Part shown: piece after piece, positions 36,069-44,622 of the stretch
Layout of the letters: each line of letters begins with the position of its first letter
Position numbering within the stretch: the first letter of the stretch is position 1
Assembly: GCA_016702555.1 (NCBI GenBank)
Contig: JADJDV010000005.1
Span: 248,001 to 312,000, forward strand
DNA from: Burkholderiales bacterium
GTDB taxonomy: Bacteria > Pseudomonadota > Gammaproteobacteria > Burkholderiales > Burkholderiaceae_C
DNA: 64,000 nt
Reading direction: 5' to 3'
Position numbers and translations under genes: made by a program
The notes under the pieces: model-generated
Database searches by the model: none
Seen by the model: only the letters and a program-made list of their open reading frames with translations
Told to the model about the DNA's origin: nothing

Positions 36069-36103
36069 AAAAAAGCCGCACGGCCTGTCGGCGCGCGCGG
36101 CTT
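36069..36103 (-). terminator. terminator candidate after csbD-like gene
   Basis: AAGCCGC and GCGGCTT form a 7-bp stem around a long GC-rich loop, followed on the minus strand by TTTTTTACG. It lies 20 bp past the csbD stop, and also close to the end of the converging LOG gene, so it could serve both. Confidence 0.6.
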
Positions 36104-36122
36104 GGCGGTCAAGCCGTGATGT

Positions 36123-36332
36123 TTACCAGCGGTACTTGTTGCTGGTTTCCCAGTCCGAGATTTGCTTCTCGGCCTCGTCCTTGGCGATGCCGTAGCGCTC
36201 CTGCACACGGCCGGCGAGCTGGTCGCGCTTGCCCGCGATCACGTCGAAGTCGTCGTCGGTGAGCTTGCCCCAGGCTTCCTTGACCTTGCCCTTGAACTGC
36301 TTCCAGTTGCCGGCGATGGTGTCTTCATTCAT
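36123..36332 (-). CDS. CsbD-family stress-response protein
   Basis: 69 residues: MNEDTIAGNWKQFKGKVKEAWGKLTDDD..., the typical CsbD start with GxWKQxKGKxKExWGKLT and a C-terminal KDEAEKQISDWE. Small, soluble and charged. CsbD-like proteins are induced by general stress in many bacteria; molecular role unknown. Good ribosome site (CAGGAG) before ATG 36332. Confidence 0.93.
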   Translation of the reverse strand: MNEDTIAGNWKQFKGKVKEAWGKLTDDDFDVIAGKRDQLAGRVQERYGIAKDEAEKQISDWETSNKYRW

Positions 36333-36486
36333 GTCAATCTCCTGCGGTGGTCGTCACACGCGTCCTTCGCGGACATCACGAAGTGTCAACGTCGTGCGAT
36401 GGATTGACTGTAGGTGGCGGTTCGCGCCGGCGCAGTAGGCGGCGGCGCGCGGCCTGCGTCAGCCTGAGGATGACGCGGCTGTCGGC

Positions 36487-37686
36487 TCAGGCGTCGGGCA
36501 GGAACAGCTGTTGCAGATCGCTCAGAAAGTCGAAGCCGCGCGCGCTGGGGCGCCACAGCGCGCCGTGCTGCTCCAACCAACCGCGGTGGCGCGCCTCGTC
36601 CAGCGCCGGCTGCACGCTGCTCGGCGGCAGCCCGGTGCGCTCCATGTAGTGCGCCAGCGTGAAGCCGTCCTTGAGCCGCAGCGCGTTCAGCAGGTATTCG
36701 AACGGCAGGTCGCGGCGCACCACCTGCTCTTCCTGCGCCAGCGCGTCGCCGGCCAGGGCCTTGTCCATGTACAGCTCGGGCAGGCGATGCCGCACCTGCC
36801 GCACGATGCGGTGCGGAAAGCTCAGCTTGCCATGCGCCCCGGCGCCGATGCCGAGATAGTCGCCGAACTGCCAGTAGTTGAGGTTGTGCGTGCAGCGGTG
36901 GCCGGCGCGCGCGTAGGCCGAGATTTCATAGCGCTCCAGACCCGCCGCACCGGTCAGCTCGGTGATGCGGTCGAGCATGGCCCAGGCCGTGTCGTCATCG
37001 GGCACGGCGGGCGGGAATTTGGCGAACAGCGTGTTCGGCTCGATCGTCAGGTGGTAGATCGACAGATGCGGCGGTGCAAACGACAGCGCAGTGCGCACAT
37101 CCTGCTCCAGTTGCGCCAGCGTCTGGCCCGGCAGCGCGTACATCAAATCCAGGTTGAAGGTGTCGAAGGCACGCGCCGCCTCTTCCAGCGCCGCCCGCGC
37201 CTGGGCGCCATCGTGCACGCGGCCGATGGCGCCTAGGTGCGCATCGTTGAAGCTCTGCACGCCAACCGACAGGCGCGTGACGCCGGCGCCGCGAAACGCG
37301 GCGAAGCGCTCACGCTCGAAGGTGCCGGGATTGGCCTCCAGCGTGATCTCGCAGGCCGGCTCCAGCGGCAGCAGCGCGCGCACGCCGCCGATCAGGCGAT
37401 CGATCGCCTCGGGCTCGAACAGGCTGGGCGTGCCGCCACCGATGAACACACTCACCACCGGCCGCCCCCACACCAGCGCCAGACTGGCCTCCAGGTCGGC
37501 CAGCAGCGCATCGACGTAGCGCGTCTGCTGCGCCGCCGCGTCGACGCCGGCGCGCCTTTCGTGCGAGTTGAAGTCGCAGTAGGGGCACTTCTTCAGGCAC
37601 CACGGCAGGTGCAGGTACAGCGACAGCGGCGGCAGCGCCGGCAGTTGCAGCGTGCCGGGGCGCAGGTAGTGCTGGATGTCCTGCAC
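36487..37686 (-). CDS. hemW: radical SAM heme chaperone HemW
   Basis: About 399 residues. The 4Fe-4S-binding CxxxCxxC is in LHLPWCLKKCPYCDFNSH near the N-terminus, followed by FIGGGTPSLFEP and RLSVGVQSFNDAHLGAIGRVH; the C-terminal HemN domain is present. HemW binds heme and helps deliver it, and should not be confused with the oxygen-independent coproporphyrinogen dehydrogenase HemN. GTG 37686 is preferred because GAAAGG lies seven bases upstream; a TTG at 37701 would overlap the rdgB stop (TTGA). Either way it is the next gene after rdgB. Confidence 0.92.
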   Translation of the reverse strand: MQDIQHYLRPGTLQLPALPPLSLYLHLPWCLKKCPYCDFNSHERRAGVDAAAQQTRYVDALLADLEASLALVWGRPVVSVFIGGGTPSLFEPEAIDRLIGGVRALLPLEPACEITLEANPGTFERERFAAFRGAGVTRLSVGVQSFNDAHLGAIGRVHDGAQARAALEEAARAFDTFNLDLMYALPGQTLAQLEQDVRTALSFAPPHLSIYHLTIEPNTLFAKFPPAVPDDDTAWAMLDRITELTGAAGLERYEISAYARAGHRCTHNLNYWQFGDYLGIGAGAHGKLSFPHRIVRQVRHRLPELYMDKALAGDALAQEEQVVRRDLPFEYLLNALRLKDGFTLAHYMERTGLPPSSVQPALDEARHRGWLEQHGALWRPSARGFDFLSDLQQLFLPDA

Positions 37687-37697
37687 GGGAGCGCCTT

Positions 37698-38297
37698 TCA
37701 AAGCCAGCGCTGGCGCATCAGTTCGACCATGTGCGCGGCGGCGCGCCCGCGGTGGCTGTGCGCGTTCTTCACGGCCGTTGGCAATTCGGCGAAGGTCTGG
37801 CCGAACTCGGGGATGAACATCACCGGGTCGAAACCAAAGCCGCCGCCGCCGCGCCGCTCGCGCGCGATCTCGCCGGTCACGCGGCCCACGGCGATCAGCG
37901 GCTCCGGATCGTCGGCGCTGCGCAGCGCCACCAGGGTGCTGACCATGGCGGCGCGGCGGTTGTCAATGCCGGCCATCTGCTCCAGCAGCGCACTGACGTT
38001 GTTGTCGTCGCCCTTTTGGTAGCCGAATTGCGTGGCGTAGTAGGCCGTGTCCACGCCCGGCAGGCCGCCAAAGGCGTCGACGCACAGGCCGGCGTCGTCG
38101 GCCAGCGCCGGCAGGCCGCTTTCGCTGGCCGCGTGGCGCGCCTTGGCCAGCGCGTTCTCGACAAAGGTGCGAAACGGCTCATCGGCCTCGCCAATGCCCA
38201 GGTCGGCCTGGCGCACCAGATCCATGCCCAGCGGCGCCAGCATCGCCTGCAATTCGGCCAGCTTGCCGGAGTTGTTGGAGGCGAGAACGATTTTCAT
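37698..38297 (-). CDS. rdgB: XTP/dITP diphosphatase (non-canonical purine NTP pyrophosphatase)
   Basis: 199 residues. Begins KIVLASNNSGKLAELQAML, the phosphate-binding SNNxGKxxE motif; catalytic acidic residue in LADDAGLCVDAFGGLPGV; C-terminal GGGGFGFDPVMFIPE and SHRGRA are all standard. It removes inosine and xanthosine triphosphates from the nucleotide pool. ATG 38297; the frame further upstream runs through a repeat-rich gap. Followed directly by hemW. Confidence 0.94.
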   Translation of the reverse strand: MKIVLASNNSGKLAELQAMLAPLGMDLVRQADLGIGEADEPFRTFVENALAKARHAASESGLPALADDAGLCVDAFGGLPGVDTAYYATQFGYQKGDDNNVSALLEQMAGIDNRRAAMVSTLVALRSADDPEPLIAVGRVTGEIARERRGGGGFGFDPVMFIPEFGQTFAELPTAVKNAHSHRGRAAAHMVELMRQRWL

Positions 38298-38334
38298 GAG
38301 CGTGGCCGAGATTCTGAAAGAAAACCCAATACCT

Positions 38335-38421
38335 GACGCAGAGGACGCAAAAGAACAGCCAAGCAATAGGCGCTTTTCGCGTCCTTTGCGTAATCTTCGC
38401 GTCCTCTGCGTCCGGCTGTTC
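38335..38421. repeat. intergenic repeat cluster between rdgB and rph
   Basis: GACGCAGAGGACGC (38335-38348) is inverted at 38399-38412 (GCGTCCTCTGCGTC), and GAACAGCC (38353-38360) is inverted at 38414-38421. GCGTCCTTTGCG at 38379 is a near direct copy of the right arm. The order of the arms allows two alternative foldings, not one nested hairpin. It looks like a dispersed repeat rather than a terminator. Confidence 0.6.
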
Positions 38422-38428
38422 GGCGTGA

Positions 38429-39160
38429 TCAAGACGAAGCCAATGCCACGCGTTGCGCCTCGATCAACTCACCAATGCCCTTCTCGGCCAGCCGCAGCAG
38501 CTGGTCCATCTCAGCGCGCGAGAAGGCCGCGCCTTCGGCCGTGCCCTGCACTTCGACGTAGTGGCCGGCGCCGGTCATCACCACGTTCATGTCGGTGTCG
38601 CAGGACGAATCCTGCGCGTAGTCGAGGTCGAGCACCGGCACGCCGCCGACGATGCCGACCGAGACGGCGGCCACCGGGTTCAGGATCGGCGAGCGCGCGA
38701 TCTTGCCTTGTGCCAGCAACCAGCTCACCGCGTCCTGTGCGGCGACGAAGGCGCCGGTGATGGCCGCCGTGCGCGTGCCACCGTCGGCCTGGATCACGTC
38801 GCAGTCCAGCGCGATGGTGCGCTCGCCCAGGGCGCCCAGGTCGAACACCGCGCGCAGGCTGCGCCCGATCAGGCGTTGGATTTCCTGCGTGCGCCCGCTC
38901 TGCTTGCCACGCGCCGCCTCGCGGTCGCCGCGCGTGTGCGTGGCGCGCGGCAGCATGCCGTATTCGGCCGTCACCCAGCCTTCGCCACTGCCACGCTTGT
39001 GCGGCGGCACCTTCTCCTCCACCGAGGCGGTGCACAGCACCTTGGTCTGGCCGAACTCGACCAGCACCGAACCCTCGGCGTAGACGGTGTAGCCGCGCGT
39101 GATGCGCACCGGGCGCAGCTGGTCGGCGGCGCGGGGGGCCGGCGCTTGAACTTGTGTCAT
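38429..39160 (-). CDS. rph: ribonuclease PH
   Basis: 243-residue phosphorolytic 3'-exonuclease that trims tRNA 3' ends. Motifs: LRPVRITRGYTVYAEGSVLV at the start, the phosphate-binding RTQEIQRLIGRSLRA and ALDCDVIQADGGTRTAAITG with the metal-binding Asp. ATG 39160 chosen (MTQVQAPAPRAADQL); the frame continues upstream without similarity across the divergent promoter region shared with srkA. Next gene downstream on the strand is rdgB. Confidence 0.95.
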   Translation of the reverse strand: MTQVQAPAPRAADQLRPVRITRGYTVYAEGSVLVEFGQTKVLCTASVEEKVPPHKRGSGEGWVTAEYGMLPRATHTRGDREAARGKQSGRTQEIQRLIGRSLRAVFDLGALGERTIALDCDVIQADGGTRTAAITGAFVAAQDAVSWLLAQGKIARSPILNPVAAVSVGIVGGVPVLDLDYAQDSSCDTDMNVVMTGAGHYVEVQGTAEGAAFSRAEMDQLLRLAEKGIGELIEAQRVALASS

Positions 39161-39272
39161 ATGTGGTTTCCGATGAGTCACAAGCCAGCTCAGGGCTGGC
39201 CTGGCGCGGCGTAGGCCGCCAGAGCAGTCCGCGATCATAGAGGCTCGGACGGCAGGACGAGACAGTGGAACA

Positions 39273-40328
39273 ATGGCGCCCCACATGGACCACCCTGATT
39301 TCACGCCGCTCACGCCGGCCTTCATCCTCGATGCGCTGGGCGAACTCGGCCTGGTCGCCGACGGCCGGCTGACGGCGCTGAACTCGTTTGAGAACCGGGT
39401 CTACCTGGCGCATCTCGAACCCGGCACGCCGCTGGCCGATGCGCACCCGGCGCTGGTGCTGAAGTTCTACCGGCCGGGGCGCTGGAGCGCCGCGCAGATT
39501 GAAGAGGAGCACGCCTTCGCGCACGAGCTGATGGCGGCCGAGGTGCCGGTGGTGGGGCCGCTGGCGATCGCAGGCCGCACATTGCACCAGCACGAGGGTC
39601 TGTGGTTCTCGGTCAGCCCGCGGCGCGGCGGGCGCGCGCCCGAGCTGGGCGACGCCCAGACGCTGGCCTGGATCGGCCGCTTCCTGGCGCGGCTGCACCT
39701 GGTGGGTGAGCGCACACCCTTTCGGCAGCGCCCGACCGTCGATCTGGCCAGCTACGGCGACGAACCGCGCGCCTGGCTGCTGCAGCACGGCGCACTGCCG
39801 CTGGAGGTGGAGCGTGAATGGGCCGACCTCAGCCAGCAGGCGCTGGCGGCCGTGGCCAGCGCCGGCGCGCCGCTGGGTGCGCTCGGCCAGGTCGGCACCG
39901 CCGGCCGCGCCGTCGCCACGCTGCGCCTGCACGCCGACTGCCACGTCGGCAACATCTTATGGACGCCGGCCGAACTGCCGGGCGGCGGCCCGCATTTCGT
40001 CGACCTGGACGACTGCCGCAGCGGGCCGGCGGTGCAGGATTTCTGGATGCTGCTGTCGGGCGAGCGCGCCGAACGCCAACAGCACCTGGGCGCGCTGCTC
40101 GACGGCTACGAGCTGATGCGCGAGTTCGACCGCCGCGAGCTGGCGCTGATCGAGCCGCTGCGCACGCTGCGCCTGATCCACTACAGCGCCTGGATCGCGC
40201 GCCGCTGGGACGACCCGGCCTTTCCCGCCGCCTTTCCGGACTTCGGCACGCCCGACTACTGGCGCGGCCAGGTGCACCTGCTGCACGAGCAACTCGAAGC
40301 CATGGCCGAGCCACCCTTGGTGGCTTGA
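39273..40328 (+). CDS. srkA: stress response serine/threonine kinase (YihE/SrkA family)
   Basis: 351 residues of the aminoglycoside-phosphotransferase/kinase-like fold. NSFENRVYLAHLE near the N-terminus is the nucleotide-binding region, LVLKFYRPGRW holds the ATP-binding Lys, LHADCHVGNILW is the catalytic loop (HxDxHxxN) and FVDLDDCRSGPAVQDFWML the metal-binding loop. SrkA counteracts stress-induced death in E. coli. ATG 39273; ATG 39285 is in frame. Divergent from rph. Confidence 0.9.
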   Translation: MAPHMDHPDFTPLTPAFILDALGELGLVADGRLTALNSFENRVYLAHLEPGTPLADAHPALVLKFYRPGRWSAAQIEEEHAFAHELMAAEVPVVGPLAIAGRTLHQHEGLWFSVSPRRGGRAPELGDAQTLAWIGRFLARLHLVGERTPFRQRPTVDLASYGDEPRAWLLQHGALPLEVEREWADLSQQALAAVASAGAPLGALGQVGTAGRAVATLRLHADCHVGNILWTPAELPGGGPHFVDLDDCRSGPAVQDFWMLLSGERAERQQHLGALLDGYELMREFDRRELALIEPLRTLRLIHYSAWIARRWDDPAFPAAFPDFGTPDYWRGQVHLLHEQLEAMAEPPLVA

Positions 40329-40338
40329 GCCGCGCGCC

Positions 40339-41034
40339 TCAAGGCGCCAGCAGGCCCACCGCCACCGCGGTGCCGTACAGCAGGCGCGCAAAGCGCGCAT
40401 AACCCTGTGCGTTGGCGTGCACCGCATCGGCGCGCAGATCGGCCTGCGACAGCACCTCGCCCCAGCCTTCGCGCTGCAGGGGAATCTTCAAGTCCTTGGC
40501 GATTTCGGCGTACAGCGTGTGGTCGGTCATCTGGCCCAGCGCCGCCGCCACGGTGGCGCGCGGCACGGCCACCAGCAGCACCTGGGCGCCAGCGGCCTGC
40601 GCCTGCTTGCAGATGGCGTGCACGTGGGTGCGCGTGTCGCTCTCCGGCAGGCGGCGCAGAAAGTCGTTGCCGCCAATGCTGACGATCACCAGCGCCGGGC
40701 GGTGCTCGGCCAGCAGCGCCGGCAGCCGCGCCAGCGCCTGGGCGCTGGCGTCGCCCGGCACACCGGCGTTCACGACATGCCAGCCAGTGAGGCCGGCCAG
40801 CACGGCGGGGTAGGCGGTGCCAGCGGAAGCGCCGGTGCCGTAGGTGAGCGAATCGCCCAGCGCCAGCACCGTGGCGCCGGCGGGCACCGGCTGGGCGGCG
40901 TGGCGCTCGCGTTCGCAGCCGGGCAGCGCGGCGCCCAGCAGCGCCAGCGCACTGGCGCCGGCCAGGTGCACCAAGCCGGCGCGGCGCGTGACGGCGGCCG
41001 TCAGCGGCAGCAAGCGCTCATGCCGAGGCCGCAT
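40339..41034 (-). CDS. lipoprotein SGNH/GDSL hydrolase (TesA-like)
   Basis: 231 residues. N-terminal signal with lipobox LLGAALPGC (Cys about residue 40), then SGNH blocks: LALGDSLTYGTGAS (nucleophile Ser), NAGVPGDAS (Gly), SIGGNDFLRRL (Asn) and DAVHANAQGY (Asp/His). Similar to the multifunctional esterase/thioesterase TesA, but membrane-anchored. The start ATG 41034 overlaps the end of gshA by 17 bp, so it is likely co-expressed with gshA. Downstream it converges with srkA (10-bp gap). Confidence 0.88.
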   Translation of the reverse strand: MRPRHERLLPLTAAVTRRAGLVHLAGASALALLGAALPGCERERHAAQPVPAGATVLALGDSLTYGTGASAGTAYPAVLAGLTGWHVVNAGVPGDASAQALARLPALLAEHRPALVIVSIGGNDFLRRLPESDTRTHVHAICKQAQAAGAQVLLVAVPRATVAAALGQMTDHTLYAEIAKDLKIPLQREGWGEVLSQADLRADAVHANAQGYARFARLLYGTAVAVGLLAP

Positions 41035-42580
41035 TCGCCAGCACGGCGGGCGCGTCCAGGCCGAGGCGCTCGGGCGAGAGGTACTCGCGCCGGAAGGTCT
41101 CGAACGGCACCCGGTCGCTGGCTTCGATGGCCTTTTGCTGCGCCACCGATTCGGCGGCCAGCGCGTCGAAGCGCGCCTTCAGCGCCGCCGGGTAGTCGAG
41201 TCCGCGCAGATGATCGCGCGCCGCCACCGCGCGCTCGTGCACGAAGCCGACGAAGCTGTCGGCGTGCTGCTCGCGCACCGCGCGCAGCACGCGCGCCGAG
41301 GGCAGTGCCGCCGGCGCCGCCAGCGCGGCGCGCGCGGCCGCCAGCGCGGCGGCGTAATCCTGGCGCCCGTCCAGCGCGTCCATGGCGGCGGCCATCGGCT
41401 CCAGCCGCGCCACGATGTCGGCGGCCCAGTCGGCCAGCGTCACCGGTTGGCCGGCGCGCTGCAGCAGCAGGCCGGGCTCGCGCCCGCGCGCCGCCGTCAG
41501 GTTCTGGTTCGATTTCAGCGCCTCGATCTCGGCCGGCGTGTCGGGCGGGCTGTCGGTCAGCAGGCAATGCAGCAGGAACAGATCGATGAAGCGCGCCGTG
41601 TCGGCGTGGATGCCGATCGGCTCGAACGGGTCCAGGTCGACCAGCCGCACCTCCACGTACTCGACGCCGCGCTCGCGCAGCGCGTGCAGCGGGCGCTCGC
41701 CGGGGTGGATCACGCGTTTGGGGCGGATGGTGCCGTAGAACTCGTTCTCGATCTGCAGCAACGTGGTCGCCAGCTGGTTGTAGTCGCCGCCAGGATTCTT
41801 GATGCCGATCGCCTCGTAGGGCGGATAAGGCTGGGTCAGCGCCTCTTCAAGTGAATCGGCGTAGCACTGCAGGCTGTTGTAGCTGACCCGCAGGGACGAC
41901 TGCGCCTCGCTCTGGTAGCCCAGCCGTCCCATGCGCAGCGAGGTGGCGTGCGGCAGGTGCATGCCGTGCTCGCCCAGCGGCTGCAGCGCATGCTCGCGCC
42001 CGTCGACGAAGCTGGAGCACACCGCTGGCGAAGCACCGAACAGGTACAGCAGCACCACCGCGTCGCGGCGGAAGTTGCGGATCAGCGCGAAGTACTCGTC
42101 GCTGTCGACGCCGGGCAGCGACCAGTTGTAGTGGATGCCCGAGATGGTCTGCATGCGGCGGCCGTAGCGGTGGCCCAGGCCCATGCGGTAGACGCTCTTG
42201 GCGCGGCCGACGTTGGAGGTGCCGTAGACGCCGATCGGGATGGTCTCGTCGGTCGGCAGGCCGCAGGGCATGCTGGACACCCACAGCAGCTCGCTGCCCA
42301 GGGCCGCCAGCTCGTGGTAGACGACCTGGTGGATCTCGGTCAGCTCGGCCAGCGCGGCGGCGACGCTGGCGTGCACACCGGTCACCAGCTCGAGCTGGGA
42401 TTCGCTGAAATCGGTGGTGATGTGCGGGTGCGCCAGCGGCGAACCCAGCCGCGCCGGGTGCGGCGTCAGCGCCAGCCGGCCGTCGGGCTCGGCGCGCAGG
42501 CTTTCCTTCTCGATGCCGCGCCGGATGCCGCGCAGGCGCTCCGGCGTCAGCGCAGCCAGCCGGCTCCTCAGCGTGTTCAT
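41018..42580 (-). CDS. gshA: glutamate-cysteine ligase
   Basis: 520-residue first enzyme of glutathione synthesis, E. coli-type. Recognised by RGIEKESLRAEPDGRLALT, ITTDFSESQLELVTGVH, WVSSMPCGLPTDETIPIG, GIHYNWSLP and YVEVRLVDLDPFEPIGI. ATG 42580 matches the family N-terminus (MNTLRSRLAAL); the frame runs 25 codons further up without similarity. The C-terminal end overlaps the SGNH hydrolase gene by 17 bp. Confidence 0.95.
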   Translation of the reverse strand: MNTLRSRLAALTPERLRGIRRGIEKESLRAEPDGRLALTPHPARLGSPLAHPHITTDFSESQLELVTGVHASVAAALAELTEIHQVVYHELAALGSELLWVSSMPCGLPTDETIPIGVYGTSNVGRAKSVYRMGLGHRYGRRMQTISGIHYNWSLPGVDSDEYFALIRNFRRDAVVLLYLFGASPAVCSSFVDGREHALQPLGEHGMHLPHATSLRMGRLGYQSEAQSSLRVSYNSLQCYADSLEEALTQPYPPYEAIGIKNPGGDYNQLATTLLQIENEFYGTIRPKRVIHPGERPLHALRERGVEYVEVRLVDLDPFEPIGIHADTARFIDLFLLHCLLTDSPPDTPAEIEALKSNQNLTAARGREPGLLLQRAGQPVTLADWAADIVARLEPMAAAMDALDGRQDYAAALAAARAALAAPAALPSARVLRAVREQHADSFVGFVHERAVAARDHLRGLDYPAALKARFDALAAESVAQQKAIEASDRVPFETFRREYLSPERLGLDAPAVLANAASA

Positions 42581-42672
42581 GTCGTGTCCGGTGTTTTCTT
42601 CAGGCGGGGTGGTGAAGTTAGCACAGGCGGCCAAGTCCTGCCTGCGCAGGATCAAGCCGCGCCAGCGAAGCT

Positions 42673-43585
42673 TCAGCCTCTGGCGGCCAGCGCCTGCGTG
42701 ACCTCGTGCGTGCCCTGCTCGGCGCCGCTTTGCGGCACGGTCTCGCCGCTGCGAGCGGTCACCTCATCCAGCGCGGCCAGCAGGCGTTCGGGCGTGTCGG
42801 CAGTCAGGCCCAGATGCACGCCGCGCGTGAGCGTGATGTGCGCCGCCTCGAACGTGCCGGCGCCGGCGCAGAAGATGGTGCGGCTGGGCGCGCTGCTCGC
42901 TCACCGCCACCAGCATGGCGGGCACCACGGCCTCGGGCCGGATCGCCTGCAGCACCTCGGCCGGCAGCAGCCCTTCGGTCATGCGCGTGGCCGCCGTCGG
43001 CGCCAGGCAGTTGACGCGGATGTCGTGCTTGGCGCCCTCGATCGCCAGCGTCTGCATCAGCCCCACCAGCGCCAGCTTGGCGGCGCCGTAGTTGGCCTGG
43101 CCGAAATTGCCGTACAGGCCGGTGGACGACGTCGTCATCACGATGCGCCCGTACTTCTGCGCCACCATGTGCGGCCACGCCGCCTTGCACAGGTGCACCG
43201 CGCCCATCAGGTGCACGTCAAGCACCAGGCGGAAGTCGGCAAGATCCATCTTGGCGAAGCTCTTGTCGCGCAGGATGCCGGCGTTGTTGACCAGCACGTC
43301 GACCCGGCCCCAGGTGTCGATGGCCTGCTGCACCATGGCCTGTACGGCATCGAAGTCGGTCACCGAGGCGCCGTTGGCGATCGCCTCGCCGCCCTGGGCC
43401 TTGATCTCGTCGACCACCTGCTGCGCCGCGCTGGCCGAGCCGCCGCTGCCGTCCACCGCGCCGCCGAGGTCGTTGACCAGCACCTTGGCGCCGCGCTCGG
43501 CCAGCGCCAGCGCATGCAGGCGCCCCAGGCCGCCGCCAGCGCCGGTGACGATGGCCACGCGGCCGCTGAAATCGATCTTGTCCAT
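42673..43585 (-). pseudogene. short-chain dehydrogenase/reductase (3-hydroxyacyl-CoA dehydrogenase type), one frameshift
   Basis: NAD(P)-dependent SDR like the dehydrogenase domain of peroxisomal multifunctional enzyme. From ATG 43585: cofactor motif VTGAGGGLGRLHA, NNAGILRD, catalytic Ser in MTTSSTGLYGNFG and YGAAK. At about 42890, after LVAVSEQRA, the frame breaks; the next frame goes on SRTIFCAGAGTFEAAHITLT to a stop at 42673. The joined protein is about 303 residues, normal for the family. A one-base insertion (or two-base loss) in the GCGCGCCCAGCC tract explains it. Upstream reactions of beta-oxidation and nearby acyl-CoA ligase genes suggest lipid metabolism. Confidence 0.8.
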
Positions 43586-43725
43586 GGTGAAAAGGCTCCT
43601 TCCGCCCGCAGGCCGTCAAAGTGGGTGGGTAAATTTCGGTCGGGGGCGACTTTAATTCACCCGCCGCATCGCCCTGGTTGGCCCGTGGACAAACGCGCCG
43701 CCCGCCAGCAAGCACAATCCGCGCC

Positions 43726-44610
43726 ATGGAACTCAACAACGAGATCGTCGATACCCCGCCGCGCGACGCCGCCAGCGTGGTGATGCTGCGCGATGGCACC
43801 GCCGGGCTGGAAGTGCTGCTGCTGCGCCGCCACGCCGACTCGAACGTGCTGGGCGGCGCCTACGTGTTCCCGGGCGGCAAGGTGGACGCGGCCGACGGCG
43901 CCGCCAACATGCTGGCCCAACTCGACCGCGCGCCGGCGGAGCTGCAGCCACGCCTGGGTGAGCCCGAGCTGTCACCCGAGCAGGCCGCCGCCTTCTACGT
44001 CGCCGCCGCGCGCGAGGCGGCCGAGGAATCCGGCGTGCTGTTCCTGCAGGTGGGCACGCAAGAGATCGCCACGCACAGCGCCGACACCTGCGCCCGCCTG
44101 CGCGCAGGCGAGCCGTTTGCCGCGCTGCTGGCTGAAGCGCGCGCCCGGCTCGACACCGACGCCCTCGCGCCCTGGTCGCGCTGGATCACGCCGCGCCGGC
44201 CTTCGGTGATGAACCGGCGCTTCGACACCCGATTTTTCCTTGCCGCCGTGCCGCCGCTGCAAGAAGCCAGGCACGACGATTTCGAAGTGACCGAGGCACG
44301 CTGGCTGACCCCGCGCGCCGCGCTGGTCCAGTACCGCGACCACGCCATCGACATGGCGCCGCCGCAGATCGTCAGCCTGATCCACCTGATGCAGTACCGC
44401 GACGTGGCGCAGGCCATGCAGAATGCGCGCGCCCGCCCGCCGCCGCTGATCGAGCCGCACCCGGTGGAAGACGAGGCCGGGCGCATCCTCACCTACCCCG
44501 GCGATCCGGCGCACCCGGTGGCCGAGCGCGCCCTGCCCGTCACCACACGCCTGCTGTGGCGCGAGCAACGCTTTCAGCCCCCGGGCGGCCTGGCCGCCCT
44601 GCTCGATTGA
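43726..44610 (+). CDS. Nudix hydrolase (NUDT19-like, probable CoA diphosphatase)
   Basis: 294 residues. AASVVMLRDGTAGLEVLLLRR and YVFPGGKVDAAD open the Nudix fold, and the box is completed by AAAREAAEESGVLF (REUxEExGU). About 50 residues are inserted between the Gly and the RE part, as in NUDT7/19-type enzymes that hydrolyse CoA and its esters. The substrate is an inference. ATG 43726; followed 12 bp later by a dehydrogenase gene. Confidence 0.85.
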   Translation: MELNNEIVDTPPRDAASVVMLRDGTAGLEVLLLRRHADSNVLGGAYVFPGGKVDAADGAANMLAQLDRAPAELQPRLGEPELSPEQAAAFYVAAAREAAEESGVLFLQVGTQEIATHSADTCARLRAGEPFAALLAEARARLDTDALAPWSRWITPRRPSVMNRRFDTRFFLAAVPPLQEARHDDFEVTEARWLTPRAALVQYRDHAIDMAPPQIVSLIHLMQYRDVAQAMQNARARPPPLIEPHPVEDEAGRILTYPGDPAHPVAERALPVTTRLLWREQRFQPPGGLAALLD

Positions 44611-44622
44611 ACCCAATTCAGA

